Part shown: positions 10,524 through 19,611 of the stretch, piece by piece
How the letters are laid out: each line of letters starts with the position of its first letter
Numbering within the stretch: position 1 is the stretch's first letter
Assembly (NCBI GenBank): GCA_900074745.1
Contig: LT598467.1
Location: forward strand, 744,001 to 808,000
Source of the DNA: Lachancea mirantina
Taxonomy: Eukaryota > Ascomycota > Saccharomycetes > Saccharomycetales > Saccharomycetaceae
DNA: 64,000 nucleotides
Reading direction: 5' to 3'
Notes under the pieces: model-generated
What the model was told of the DNA's origin: nothing
Seen by the model: only the letters and a program-made list of their open reading frames with translations
The model's database searches: none
Position numbers and translations under genes: made by a program

Positions 10524-11486
10524 TCATTTCTCCTCAAACAGTATATATTTGAGAATGTCGCTCAAGGTCAGGACGCCCGTCAAATATCCCTCTTCGTTGA
10601 CGACGAAAAACCGGTGAACCCTGGATTTTCTTATAGTGTCCATGATAGTAACGAGCTTGTCGTTTTGAGTGCACGTATAGACGCCCTCAAAGTCATCGGA
10701 TCGTCTCATAAGCGCCTCGCCGACGCTTAGTGACAAGTCGTTGTAAATACCGCCCTTGATGAGCCCCAGTACATCAACTGCCTCGTACACGTTTACAAGT
10801 TTGCCGTGCTCGTCGACGATGGGTATGCTTGAGACGCCGCCTTGCGTCAGTAGCTGAATGACGTCGATAACAGGTGTGTGCATATCGCAGCGCAAAAGGT
10901 CGCCCTCCGTTATTATTCCCAACTCGCCAATGGGACGTTTGAGATAGCGCGTTTCGCGGCAGTTAAGAGCGACGAACTTCAGAATCCGATACTGCGTTAG
11001 TACGCTCACAACAATCTCCCTGCGCGTTTCTTCATCTTGATCAATGAGGGGGATCCTGCGACTTCTAGATTCCAGCATTTTGCAGCACGCATCGTAAAGA
11101 GGCTTGAAAGGATGGATTGACCCCGTGTCAAGCGGTCTGACGCCGATTGCGCGCTCCACGTCTCGAAGACCATCCAGCTGAAGCTTGTCGACCAACTCGA
11201 ACTTGTCAGGGTTCGAGAAATAGTATTGGATCACGTTGATGAAATCTGACGAGGTCAGAAGTCCTGCAAATCTCGATGTGCGCGAATCCCAAAGAGGAGC
11301 GGAAACGATGTTGTTTTGCAGTAAAATGTTCAAAGACTTCTTCACCAAAAGTGACGTGTCCATCACGATCAGCCGGTACGATACGGGTAAGACATCGTAC
11401 GATGTTTTAGACTCGAGGAACTTCCGGATGGACTGCACCGCTAGTTTTTGCTCGATCGCTATGGCTTCAGGGGTGTTTGTGGCCAT
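10524..11486 (-). CDS. SNF4: AMPK gamma subunit Snf4
   Basis: A 320-residue protein (322 in S. cerevisiae), very similar throughout. It contains four CBS motifs arranged as two Bateman domains (about residues 35-170 and 190-318), with family sequences SYDVLPVSYRLIV, FAGLLTSSDFINVIQYY, RRIPLIDQDEETRREIV and LSVGEALMRRSDDFEGVYTC. Snf4 is the nucleotide-sensing regulatory subunit of the SNF1 kinase, needed for growth on non-glucose carbon and for derepression of glucose-repressed genes. ATG at 11484-11486. Orthologue of YGL115W, between the OPT transporter and CDC20 as in the ancestral order. Confidence 0.97.
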   Translation of the reverse strand: MATNTPEAIAIEQKLAVQSIRKFLESKTSYDVLPVSYRLIVMDTSLLVKKSLNILLQNNIVSAPLWDSRTSRFAGLLTSSDFINVIQYYFSNPDKFELVDKLQLDGLRDVERAIGVRPLDTGSIHPFKPLYDACCKMLESRSRRIPLIDQDEETRREIVVSVLTQYRILKFVALNCRETRYLKRPIGELGIITEGDLLRCDMHTPVIDVIQLLTQGGVSSIPIVDEHGKLVNVYEAVDVLGLIKGGIYNDLSLSVGEALMRRSDDFEGVYTCTQNDKLVTIMDTIRKSRVHRFFVVNEEGYLTGVLTLSDILKYILFEEK

Positions 11487-12444
11487 CTTTATACCGGAAG
11501 AAGAACAAGCAATGTCAGCTTTAACTGCAATTCAGCAATTCCTAAAAAAGCAAGCGAAATAACGGGAACAAGTAGCGCCTTGGATGTTATTCGAGAACCA
11601 AGTGAACGGGTCTTGAAGGGGACCTTCATTAACTATTGGTTTCTTTCCACCATTCGTGACATATGATGTTATCAAACATCAACGTCAGTCAAACTGTACA
11701 GTGACCATGAGAGGCAGGGAACCGAAAGCCAACGAAGAGTGCCTTCTGAGGTGTTTGTTAATAGATTTGGTTGTTTATAGCGTTCAGATAACTCCAAAAT
11801 AGGCTAGTGCCAACTTACTTTGATTCGAAGTGCAACAGGTGTAACAACGATATATCTTGACCAAGATTTTTCTACTGTTCGGCGTTAATTTCATTCATTC
11901 TAATTGCTAAAAAGCCTCAATCTATGCCTTGCGATCCTTATCTCTTCCGCTTCTTCAAAAGCGACTATTAGGATACGGGAATCAATTCCTTGAGGTATTC
12001 TTTTTCAAGTCAAACAAAAGGTATATAAATGTTGAGAGAACTTTCGGCCAGCGCAAAACGGTGGATGAAAACATGAAGAAAAGCTAAACTTGCAAAGATT
12101 TTTGATTTGTTTGAGGACGTAATTTGATCACTCAGGGGACCTTTGTTTATTTAAGTTACTGAGTCGTGGTGGAACTCGCTGTAATTCATATCGTTTCTCA
12201 CGCGTTGAGTATATTTCAGGATCACTAGTAACGGATAACATCTGCTTCAGCCCGAATGCTGATGGTTATGTCATCGACAGCTATCATTATAAACGTCAAT
12301 TTCAATGTCTTATGTCCGGGTAATTTCAAGTACGTTGAGATTGACATCTTACAGAATTTTCTTCTTTCTTTTAGCGTTACGGAAAAAAACTATATAAAGG
12401 GCCCAAGGTTGAGTTCTCTTTCCACATATCTATCTTTTTAAAAA
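11487..12444. other. intergenic, SNF4 and U2 snRNA upstream region
   Basis: About 960 bases between the divergent SNF4 start and the U2 snRNA 5' end. Apart from the U2 TATA box near 12391 I saw only short meaningless frames. Confidence 0.5.
12391..12397 (+). promoter_or_regulatory. TATA box of the U2 snRNA gene
   Basis: TATATAA lies about 54 bp before the predicted U2 5' end, following an A-run. The spacing suits a yeast RNA polymerase II snRNA promoter. Confidence 0.7.
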
Positions 12445-12826
12445 ACCAAATCTCTTTGCCTTTTGGCTTAGATCAAGTGTAGTATCTGTTCTTTTCAGTG
12501 TAACAACTGAAATGTCCTCAATGAGGATATTTATCATGTTACGATTTTCTTTTTGGAACCAAAATGGGGGAAGAAGGAATGAAGGGTCCAATCTCCCAGG
12601 GTCTGGGTCTTGCTGTGTCGCTTTTGTCGGTGCTTATGAAGAAGGTCGTGCTTCGGCGCTGTAATATGATGGGCTTGCTCATTCTCCCGTCTTTGTAATC
12701 GCCGGCTGTTGGTGGTACAGTTAGGACTGAGATCCGTTTTAAAGGTTTTTGGAACCCTCTATTCTTAGAGGTGTTGAGTCTATTGCACTTTTCCGGACTC
12801 GTGCGCTTCTCTAGTCTTCTCCCTCC
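12445..12826 (+). ncRNA. LSR1: U2 spliceosomal snRNA
   Basis: The 5' part matches yeast U2: AATCTCTTTGCCTTTTGGCT at 12449-12468 is followed by the GTAGTA element (12479-12484), which pairs with intron branch points. Then come stem II sequences (CAACTGAAATG, CCTCAATGAGG) and an Sm-like site ATTTTCTTTTTGG with the stem III remnant (12544-12564). A 6-bp hairpin (CCTCTA/TAGAGG, 12756-12771) lies near the 3' side, and a T-run starts at about 12828. The 3' end is a guess; CDC20 ends at 12993, so the RNA cannot exceed about 550 nt, versus about 1,175 nt in S. cerevisiae. In S. cerevisiae LSR1 lies next to SWC5 on the same strand, which fits this position. Confidence 0.9.
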
Positions 12827-12992
12827 CTTTTTTTTTTAAAAAAATCCTCTAAGTTCAGCCCAGATGAGCACATCTGGGGGATTTAAATGATTAATGGTAA
12901 TTGGTAAATATTATGCATTTTTTTGCTTGTGGAACTAAATAAGTTATGCCGAGAGCTTGAGCGAAAAGGCCAAGCCAATGCGGATTTTGTCT

Positions 12993-14726
12993 TTATCTAA
13001 TGAGAAAGTCAGAAAACTTGCGTTTTGATGGTGACCTGCTGCTATCGTCGTTGCATCTGTCTGCGCAGCTAAGCAGTCCCAATATGCTGTCTGTGTCCCC
13101 AGCCAGCAGTTGGCGTCTCTGCGAAGAATCAAAAATCTTGAAAAATTTGAGATTCTCATCCCCACCAACCGTGGCTAGTGTTGTACCATCCGGAGAAAGG
13201 TGACTGGAACATATGCGTGCTTCATGTGCATGAACAATCTCAGCTACTTTGAATTTCGTATCGTAGTTGTAGATAGATATAGCGTTTTCTGGATTTCCTC
13301 CCGTGGCAGCGATTTCGCGCTGCATGCCACTGCTACCAGAGCTCTGGCCCCAATTTAAGGAGCTCACTTGAGATCCTGTGTTAATGGATCCTATTCTGGC
13401 TCCTGTTGTGGTGTTCCAAAAATGAATATGCTTGTCGGTTTGCCCACCGCCCGTGGCAAGTAAATTGCTGACATCGGGACACCATGCTAATGCCTTTACG
13501 GCTGCTGTGTGCTGTCTCTTCACTTGCTGTGGCAGAGACGTTCGAGTGTCCCAAAGGACGACAGTATTGTCATTACTTCCTGATGCTAGTTGTAAACCGT
13601 CAGGGCGATAACTCAGCCCACAAACCTCGCCTCTGTGTTCGTCCCAAGTGGAAACGATATGGTTTTTGATGCGTACATCGTTGATGTGAATTTCGCCACT
13701 TTTCGCTCCTGTGGCAATGAGGGTGTCTAGCCATGATTGAGATCCAATACGGACCCCTAGCCCAGAACGCATTGTTCTAACATGCGAAGACGTCTCAACG
13801 TCCCAGATCTCGACATTGCCGTCGTTTTTGCCAATGGACAGATGGCAGTCATCATCGGACCAGGTGACGCTCGATATGGCGCAAGGCTGTTCGTAATCGA
13901 CCAAGAGCGTGACGTCCCCACTGTCTCCATTCCAAAGGTAAAGAGCTGAGTCCAGAGCAATGGCAAGAACATTTTTGTTTGACCAACTGAGCAAATTTAA
14001 ATAAAAATCATCTTGGAAGCCCGGAGCATCCAGGATTCTTTCAGGATTCGAGTTGACTTTGCGTAGTTTCGCTAATTCACCATTTGTGGCAGAGCTTCCT
14101 TTGGAGGAATATGAATAATGGGATCGGTTGCTGATGGAGTAAGAGTTTTTGTTAAAAGACGAGGGCGGTGGCTTGGGAACGTATTGCAGAATGCGCTGTT
14201 CGATGTCCAGACCACATGCTTCTGCAACATTTTGTTTGAAAACTCTCTTGGTTTGAGCACGCAGATGCGCCGATGGTGATGCACTAGGCGGAGGAACCTC
14301 TTCCTCGAGCGCTGAAGGTTCCAGTTTGGAAAGAGAAAACGAGTTCTCTTTCCTCAAAGGAATGAATCTGTCTGTACTGGGAAAAACGTCTTCTGATTCC
14401 TGGGATATCGGAAGCCGACTTTCGCTCACATCCGCGTCATCTTTGAAAAAGGACGACGAATGTCGAAGTAAAGGCGGCACATGATGCAAAGAGGGTCTCT
14501 GGCTTTGTGCCTTAACGCCCTTCTTAATGTTTGTAACATTCGAAAGTGAGCCGGCGGACGACTGTCTTTTTTCGATCTTCCCAGGTGCAGTTTTGGAGGT
14601 CATTCGTGACCAATCTTGCGAAATGACATTGAGCTTCGCTGGCGAAGTCAGAGATAGAACCGACTTGTTTGCACCAGCAGCATGGCCTTTGCTACTGCTC
14701 GGTTTCTTGCTGCGATTGCTAGACAT
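12993..14726 (-). CDS. CDC20: APC/C activator Cdc20
   Basis: A 577-residue protein. The N-terminal region has the C-box DRFIP (about residues 119-123) directly followed by a KEN sequence (126-128), and later VFKQNVAEACGLDIEQRIL. Seven WD40 blades follow (about 245-555), including SGSNDNTVVLWDTR. The protein ends with the APC/C-binding Ile-Arg tail. Cdc20 recruits securin and mitotic cyclins to the anaphase-promoting complex and is the spindle-checkpoint target. The frame is open to 14762 but only from TTG; the ATG at 14724-14726 (MSSNRSKK) is the first. Orthologue of YGL116W. Confidence 0.95.
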   Translation of the reverse strand: MSSNRSKKPSSSKGHAAGANKSVLSLTSPAKLNVISQDWSRMTSKTAPGKIEKRQSSAGSLSNVTNIKKGVKAQSQRPSLHHVPPLLRHSSSFFKDDADVSESRLPISQESEDVFPSTDRFIPLRKENSFSLSKLEPSALEEEVPPPSASPSAHLRAQTKRVFKQNVAEACGLDIEQRILQYVPKPPPSSFNKNSYSISNRSHYSYSSKGSSATNGELAKLRKVNSNPERILDAPGFQDDFYLNLLSWSNKNVLAIALDSALYLWNGDSGDVTLLVDYEQPCAISSVTWSDDDCHLSIGKNDGNVEIWDVETSSHVRTMRSGLGVRIGSQSWLDTLIATGAKSGEIHINDVRIKNHIVSTWDEHRGEVCGLSYRPDGLQLASGSNDNTVVLWDTRTSLPQQVKRQHTAAVKALAWCPDVSNLLATGGGQTDKHIHFWNTTTGARIGSINTGSQVSSLNWGQSSGSSGMQREIAATGGNPENAISIYNYDTKFKVAEIVHAHEARICSSHLSPDGTTLATVGGDENLKFFKIFDSSQRRQLLAGDTDSILGLLSCADRCNDDSSRSPSKRKFSDFLIR

Positions 14727-15889
14727 GCCTATCCAAAGGTGAATTTCCCTGCTCCTTCGCAATCACAAGTCGAAAGTTCAGGACTCTGATGGCGTTTACA
14801 GCAGAAGTGTCTTTTGAAATGCGAAGCCTGAGTCGTTGACAAAATTGCCAAACCCCCCAGTGAACCTAGGAGAGTCTTAATTAGCCCTAGAGGATTATCC
14901 TTTTTCGGCCAGAAATTGCTATACTTTCACAATGGCATTTGTGAGCTTCTCTTAGCTCGAGAGTCAATGTTTACATTTTTCTCCTTTCGTGCATAGCGGA
15001 AAAAACAACTTTCATGTCATTTTCTACCCATTAGCTGAAACCTGGCCTAAGTCACCTGCACACCGTCAAACTCGACAGTGCAAAGATGAACGGTATTATG
15101 CAGGATACAAAGGGCATCGGCAAAACAACTGGAGTTCCCTAAATTCTCGAAAAAGTTTAGTGCTTAGACAAAGTCTTGGAACCATTTCTGGACACAGAGA
15201 CATCACCCGGGGCTTTGAAGAGTGCTTTGATGAAAGCGGGAAGTTCACGGTTGTATAGAATATTGTAGTTCATATGCTTGGAGGAGGAGGAGCAAGGATA
15301 AGACGTATGTCTTTAGAGTTATCACACCCATCGTTCCACTGGATGTTGAGATGCAGTGTGGTAGTACTTTTGTACGATTAGCCGCCGACTCTCCTTTAAG
15401 GAGCCTATCGGTGTGTCAAAGATAGACAAATAAACCAACAATGAGTTTCCTTTCGCATGAACGATTCTTTTCATTGTAAGCTATGCTCGAAAGTCAATAA
15501 TACCCGCAATTGTTATTTAGCGAAGCCTTTGTGCCGTGTTTTTCGCTATTCTTGCCAAATAAAGTGGTAGGCGGTTCAACAGAATTTCCGCTGTCGATTA
15601 AGCCGAGCCCTATAAACAAATTGTCTGAGAAGGTATTGAAAACTTTGGGGAGAAACGTAGGAAGGGGCAAACAAAGTGAAAAGTATCGTGTAGTAGGGAA
15701 CACGTGGACTAGCTAGGGCCTATGGTAGGGAGAGCTATGTCAAGAGCTAGAAACTGATTCTGGCTACAAGTTTTATTGGCTTTCCAACTTAATCGTAAAC
15801 AAAACGCTCTTTATCCAAAATATCTATGAAGAGGTATGGAATAATTTCAATGGAGGAATATATAAATAGGAAACAGCACGTGCGAGTGG
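14727..15889. other. intergenic, CDC20 promoter / FAD2 3' region
   Basis: About 1.16 kb with no convincing gene. Short frames at 14989-15258 and 15494-15716 lack recognisable motifs. No tRNA or repeat seen. Confidence 0.5.
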
Positions 15890-17137
15890 TTAAGCCGCTG
15901 CAGAAGGCTGAGGACCGATGTTGTTAACGTTCCTGAACATTTTGACACCGTTCTCGCCCTCAACGAACTGACATGAACGAGCGACCTTCCAGAGAGAAAT
16001 CCACATATTTTCGCCGTCGTAGCGGTAATGTTCACCCATAACCTTTTTGATGGCCTCGGTAGCCTCGCGGGCATGGTAAAACGGTATTCTGCTGCAGTAG
16101 TGGTGAAGCACGTGCGTTTCAATGATGTCATGGAAGATATGTTGTCCAACAAAACCGAAGTTACGATCGATAGTGGCCGCTGCGCCCTTGGCAAAGGTCC
16201 ACTCTGAGGCGTCGTAGTGTGGCATGGTTGGGTCTGTGTGTTGAAGAAACGTGACAAAAACGAGCCAGTGATTGACCCACAACCAAGGTAGAAACCAGTT
16301 TATCAGGACAACGTGAGCTCCGTAAGCCTTACACCACAGATAATTGACAGTGAGCGTCGCGATGATACCCAAGTCGCTCAATAAAATGTACCAGAAATCT
16401 TTGGTGTCGAACACCGGCGATTTGGGCCAGTAGTGGGACTTGAAAAATTTCGAAACCCCGGGGTATGGCTGGCCCGTCGCGTTGGTCGCAAGGTAGAGCT
16501 GTAGGCCACCTAGCTGTTGCGCAATGAGGTTGAACGTAGTCATGATAGGAGATTCTTCTAAAATCTCTGATAGCTTCGATTTGCCCATGGCTTCAACATA
16601 CTCTTCCTGAGAATATGGCACAAACACCATGTCGCGAGTCATGTGGCCCGTGGCTTTATGGTGCTTGCTGTGCGAGAATTTCCACGAGAAATATGGCACC
16701 ATCCACCACGAATGCAAGACCCAGCCAACGGTATCGTTAACTGCATTTGACGACGAGAAGGCAGAATGGCCACATTCGTGAGCCAAAATCCACAAACCAA
16801 AGCCAAACAATCCGATCAGGTAAGACTGCAGCCCGTACGCGATTGCGCGGAAAGCCACGCTGTTTGGAAACCATTGTGGTATGTAATTGGTACCAACGTA
16901 CCCGATTACTGCTATGGCAAAAATATCTCTGAACACGTAGTGCAACGACCAGAGAAGGTTTCTATCATAACAATGTTTTGGAATTGACGACAAAATGTCT
17001 TTGATAGTATAATCTGGGACTTTGAAAATTTTGCCGTTGGTGTCAACGGCAGTTTTCGACTCTTTAGTCAAAGTGGCGGTACCTGCGCCTGCGTTTAAGT
17101 TACGCTGTTTGATCGAGCCAGACTCTTCCATAGTCAT
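15890..17137 (-). CDS. FAD2: delta-12 fatty acid desaturase
   Basis: A 415-residue membrane desaturase with the three histidine boxes of the class: HECGH (residues 120-124), HSKHH (156-160) and HVLHH (342-346), and four to six hydrophobic segments between them. The overall sequence (FGFGLWILAHECGHSAFS, LQHTDPTMPHY) matches yeast oleate delta-12 desaturases, which convert oleoyl to linoleoyl chains in the ER using cytochrome b5. S. cerevisiae lacks this enzyme; Lachancea and Kluyveromyces species have it. An omega-3 (delta-15) specificity cannot be fully ruled out by eye. ATG at 17135-17137, with a second ATG two codons later. It sits between CDC20 and the YGL117W slot. Confidence 0.9.
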   Translation of the reverse strand: MTMEESGSIKQRNLNAGAGTATLTKESKTAVDTNGKIFKVPDYTIKDILSSIPKHCYDRNLLWSLHYVFRDIFAIAVIGYVGTNYIPQWFPNSVAFRAIAYGLQSYLIGLFGFGLWILAHECGHSAFSSSNAVNDTVGWVLHSWWMVPYFSWKFSHSKHHKATGHMTRDMVFVPYSQEEYVEAMGKSKLSEILEESPIMTTFNLIAQQLGGLQLYLATNATGQPYPGVSKFFKSHYWPKSPVFDTKDFWYILLSDLGIIATLTVNYLWCKAYGAHVVLINWFLPWLWVNHWLVFVTFLQHTDPTMPHYDASEWTFAKGAAATIDRNFGFVGQHIFHDIIETHVLHHYCSRIPFYHAREATEAIKKVMGEHYRYDGENMWISLWKVARSCQFVEGENGVKMFRNVNNIGPQPSAAA

Positions 17138-17468
17138 CGAATTTGGTCCTTTGATTTCTCGAGAACAGAGTGAGAAACGAAAATTTTGGCATTGTATCCG
17201 GCTTGATGAGCGTCAGAAAAAGGAAAATCTTGAAAAATCGACCTCGATTTTCACATGCAATCAAAAAAATGGTAAAGCGTGTCAGCTAATTCGATAAGCT
17301 TTAAGAGAGCGAACTGTATCGAACTATCTAAACAAAAGGACATTATTGCTGAAGCGCTCGAGTTTTGTGGGCCTTAAATAACCTGTTAAATTAATATAAG
17401 TTCTTTATTATTAATACAAAAGTCCAAATTTCACATGTCCCTGGCCATCTTGTCATAATCTTGAAACG
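17138..17468. other. intergenic, FAD2 promoter
   Basis: 331 bases upstream of FAD2 and downstream of the next minus-strand gene. It is A-rich near the FAD2 start. No defined site recognised. Confidence 0.4.
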
Positions 17469-18341
17469 TCAAAAAACCCTTCGATGACTTATACGTAATC
17501 TTTCCTTGCGTAGACGGTTGAAGCAAATGAATTTTTCTGATGTCACAACGAAACAAAGATCGTCCACGGTGTTGTCGTCAGAGAGCTTGGCATCATTTTC
17601 TAAAAGGAAAAATTCTCGCAAGGCGTTGGAGTCTAACAGTAGATCTATGCACCATTTTTTGTTTGTTTCCGTGAAATTTTTGATCTTTGCGATCGTTTTT
17701 GGCTCAATTTTAAAAGTACCTTCTTCTGGCGGGCTAAATAGCTTCGGTGTGGCAGCCAGTGCCTCCAATATTTCGTTGAAAGACTTGTAGCCATCAAAAG
17801 CAGTGCGGAAATTAGTGATGTGATCTTCCACCAGCTTTTTATGCACAGAACTAGTTTCCGAAATATGAATAAATCCGCTCAGTTCCTTGAGTAGAGCTAT
17901 GAGCAACGCGTGCATGTGTTCCATCAGAACCGAAAGCTTTGACGCATACTCTGGCGACGACACTTTTGGAAGAGACTTTTCGTCGTTCAGAATCTTCACT
18001 ACGAGCTGCCGCAAGTAGATCATTTCCAGCAACTTTCCGTGACCAAGATCGTAGACCTGAAATTCTTCCGCAACCGCGCTGGCAGACAAACTTTCTCCAT
18101 TCTGTTTGTCCAACCAGAATAACAGCTTTTGACCCCGTGGAATCATGATTCTTTCGATCAAAGAGTCGATAAACTCCAGCACGGGCTTATTAAGAGAGTG
18201 CGCCAGCTCTCGTAATATTTGGTTTAATAAAAGCAGGTTTTGAGGGGTAGCTGACGACAGCATTTGAATTACCGATGAGTGGTTTCTTTGGCCGCTATTT
18301 GGGCTTTCATAACGGACATCGAGTTCATTATCAGCAGTCAT
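17469..18341 (-). CDS. conserved-position protein of unknown function (YGL117W slot)
   Basis: A 290-residue soluble, mostly helical protein that I do not recognise by motif. It has leucine-rich helices (LLLLNQILRELAHSLNKPVLEFIDSLIERI, about residues 36-65), no signal peptide, no membrane segment and no obvious catalytic motif. Its place and strand, after CDC20 (YGL116W) and before COQ8 (YGL119W), are those expected for an orthologue of S. cerevisiae YGL117W, an uncharacterised protein of similar size. That link is positional inference; I could not compare sequences. ATG at 18339-18341. The basic C-terminus (RLRKERLRISHRRVF) precedes a TGA. Confidence 0.75.
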   Translation of the reverse strand: MTADNELDVRYESPNSGQRNHSSVIQMLSSATPQNLLLLNQILRELAHSLNKPVLEFIDSLIERIMIPRGQKLLFWLDKQNGESLSASAVAEEFQVYDLGHGKLLEMIYLRQLVVKILNDEKSLPKVSSPEYASKLSVLMEHMHALLIALLKELSGFIHISETSSVHKKLVEDHITNFRTAFDGYKSFNEILEALAATPKLFSPPEEGTFKIEPKTIAKIKNFTETNKKWCIDLLLDSNALREFFLLENDAKLSDDNTVDDLCFVVTSEKFICFNRLRKERLRISHRRVF

Positions 18342-18784
18342 TCTTGTCTGCTTTTTATCTCATCGCTTAAAAGTTGACTCATTGACATCTTGAAATTTTT
18401 CATATTCGAGTAGGCTTATGACTCAACTACGATGTGTCAGAAAATCAGAGATGTCCGAGCCGAAGAGAGATAAACAGAAATGCTCTGGTAGCAACCGGGT
18501 TGCTAATCGGAATTTCTGAGTCGTTAGTACCGTGTTAGGTAGTTTTCGTAATCATTTTGGTGTCAGTTAGCGGCGGCAGAGACACTCGTTGGCCCAGTCT
18601 CGGTGCATTCGACCGGCGCAATCAATTATCGCTAGATGTCAACAATAATATCCGCGCCATTCGATTACTTGTCTAACTTGTCCTATTTCATTGAACTATA
18701 CTAAGGCAAGTCCATGGTATCATAAGTAGTTTGGGGAAGTAGTTTGGGGAAGTACTTCTTTCTTCTGTATATGTCTCACAAGAT
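18342..18784. other. intergenic before tRNA-Trp
   Basis: About 440 bases. No gene seen. A 13-base direct repeat (GTAGTTTGGGGAA) occurs at 18726-18738 and 18740-18752. Confidence 0.4.
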
Positions 18785-18886
18785 GAAGCGGTGGCTCAAT
18801 GGTAGAGCTTTCGACTCCAGTTAAATCCTGGAAATCCACGGAGTATTGCAATCGAAGGGTTGCAGGTTCAATTCCTGTCCGTTTCA
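18785..18886 (+). tRNA. tRNA-Trp (CCA) with intron
   Basis: Exon 1 (18785-18820) runs from GAAGCGG through the D arm GGCTCAATGGTAGAGC to anticodon CCA plus one base. Exon 2 (18851-18886) runs from ATCGAAGGG through the T arm to CCGTTTCA. The acceptor stem pairs over 7 bp with one G-U. The 30-nt intron (18821-18850) lies one nucleotide 3' of the anticodon, the canonical position. Except for a few bases in the intron and position 37 (G rather than A), the sequence equals S. cerevisiae tRNA-Trp. A T-rich pol III terminator follows at once. Confidence 0.97.
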
Positions 18887-18902
18887 TTTTATTTTCTTTT
18901 TG
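18887..18902 (+). terminator. RNA polymerase III terminator of tRNA-Trp
   Basis: TTTT begins directly after the discriminator base, with a second T-run within 15 bases. Confidence 0.8.
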
Positions 18903-19611
18903 AAAAAACGACACATGTAGCTGTGGGAAATCGCTTAATGCAACAGAGAGTTTCGCTAAGATAACAACATCATTTGGAAAAAATTGTATGACTGCATTGT
19001 AGTCACACTCCTAAATATTAAATCGATTGCGTCCTTCTATTAATATATTCCTTTCAACTAGATGAATTTTTAGTTTTGATTCGGTTTGCCCGCGAGATTA
19101 TTGTCTCCTAATAGAAGCTTTGGTTACTGGTATAACGAGAGGCCTGTTTTGCGTCCTGCTTGGACTTATAGGTGGTTCTTGAACTTCAATCCTTTTGCTA
19201 ATCTGACGCGAGAATTCGTCTTGCCGTCGCTCGTACTTAAATGAGAAAATTTTAAACTCAAGACTTTAGGAAAAGGTATAGATAAGGCGAATATGTAGGA
19301 ATCGGTCTTTGATCAAGTGTAAAAGCTGTGGAAGGCAAAATCATCCCCAGTCAAAATTATTCTCAGTTATGGCTTGAAATTCAATTTTCCTAAAAGTTCT
19401 CAATTCACTCAAAATCAAAAAATTGGCCTTCCCTGCCAAAGGAGTCAAATGACAGTCAAGGAATATTATCCTCCCAATAGTCAGGAATACCTCCTCGAAG
19501 ATATCTACAGTCATTTCTGGTAGTTCGTCTATATGCTACATTTAAAATCGTTATATCAGTTTCCTCATACCCTAGGAGCATTCTTGGGCAATCATAGTTT
19601 CCAAAAGGACA
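18903..19611. other. intergenic between tRNA-Trp and COQ8
   Basis: About 700 AT-rich bases with no gene. I looked for LTR-like ends next to the tRNA, a usual Ty target, and saw none. Confidence 0.5.

Noticed and set aside
18720-18784. Ty LTR next to the tRNA-Trp gene
   Set aside because: Direct repeats of GTAGTTTGGGGAA occur, but no TG...CA ends or LTR-length repeat pair were seen.
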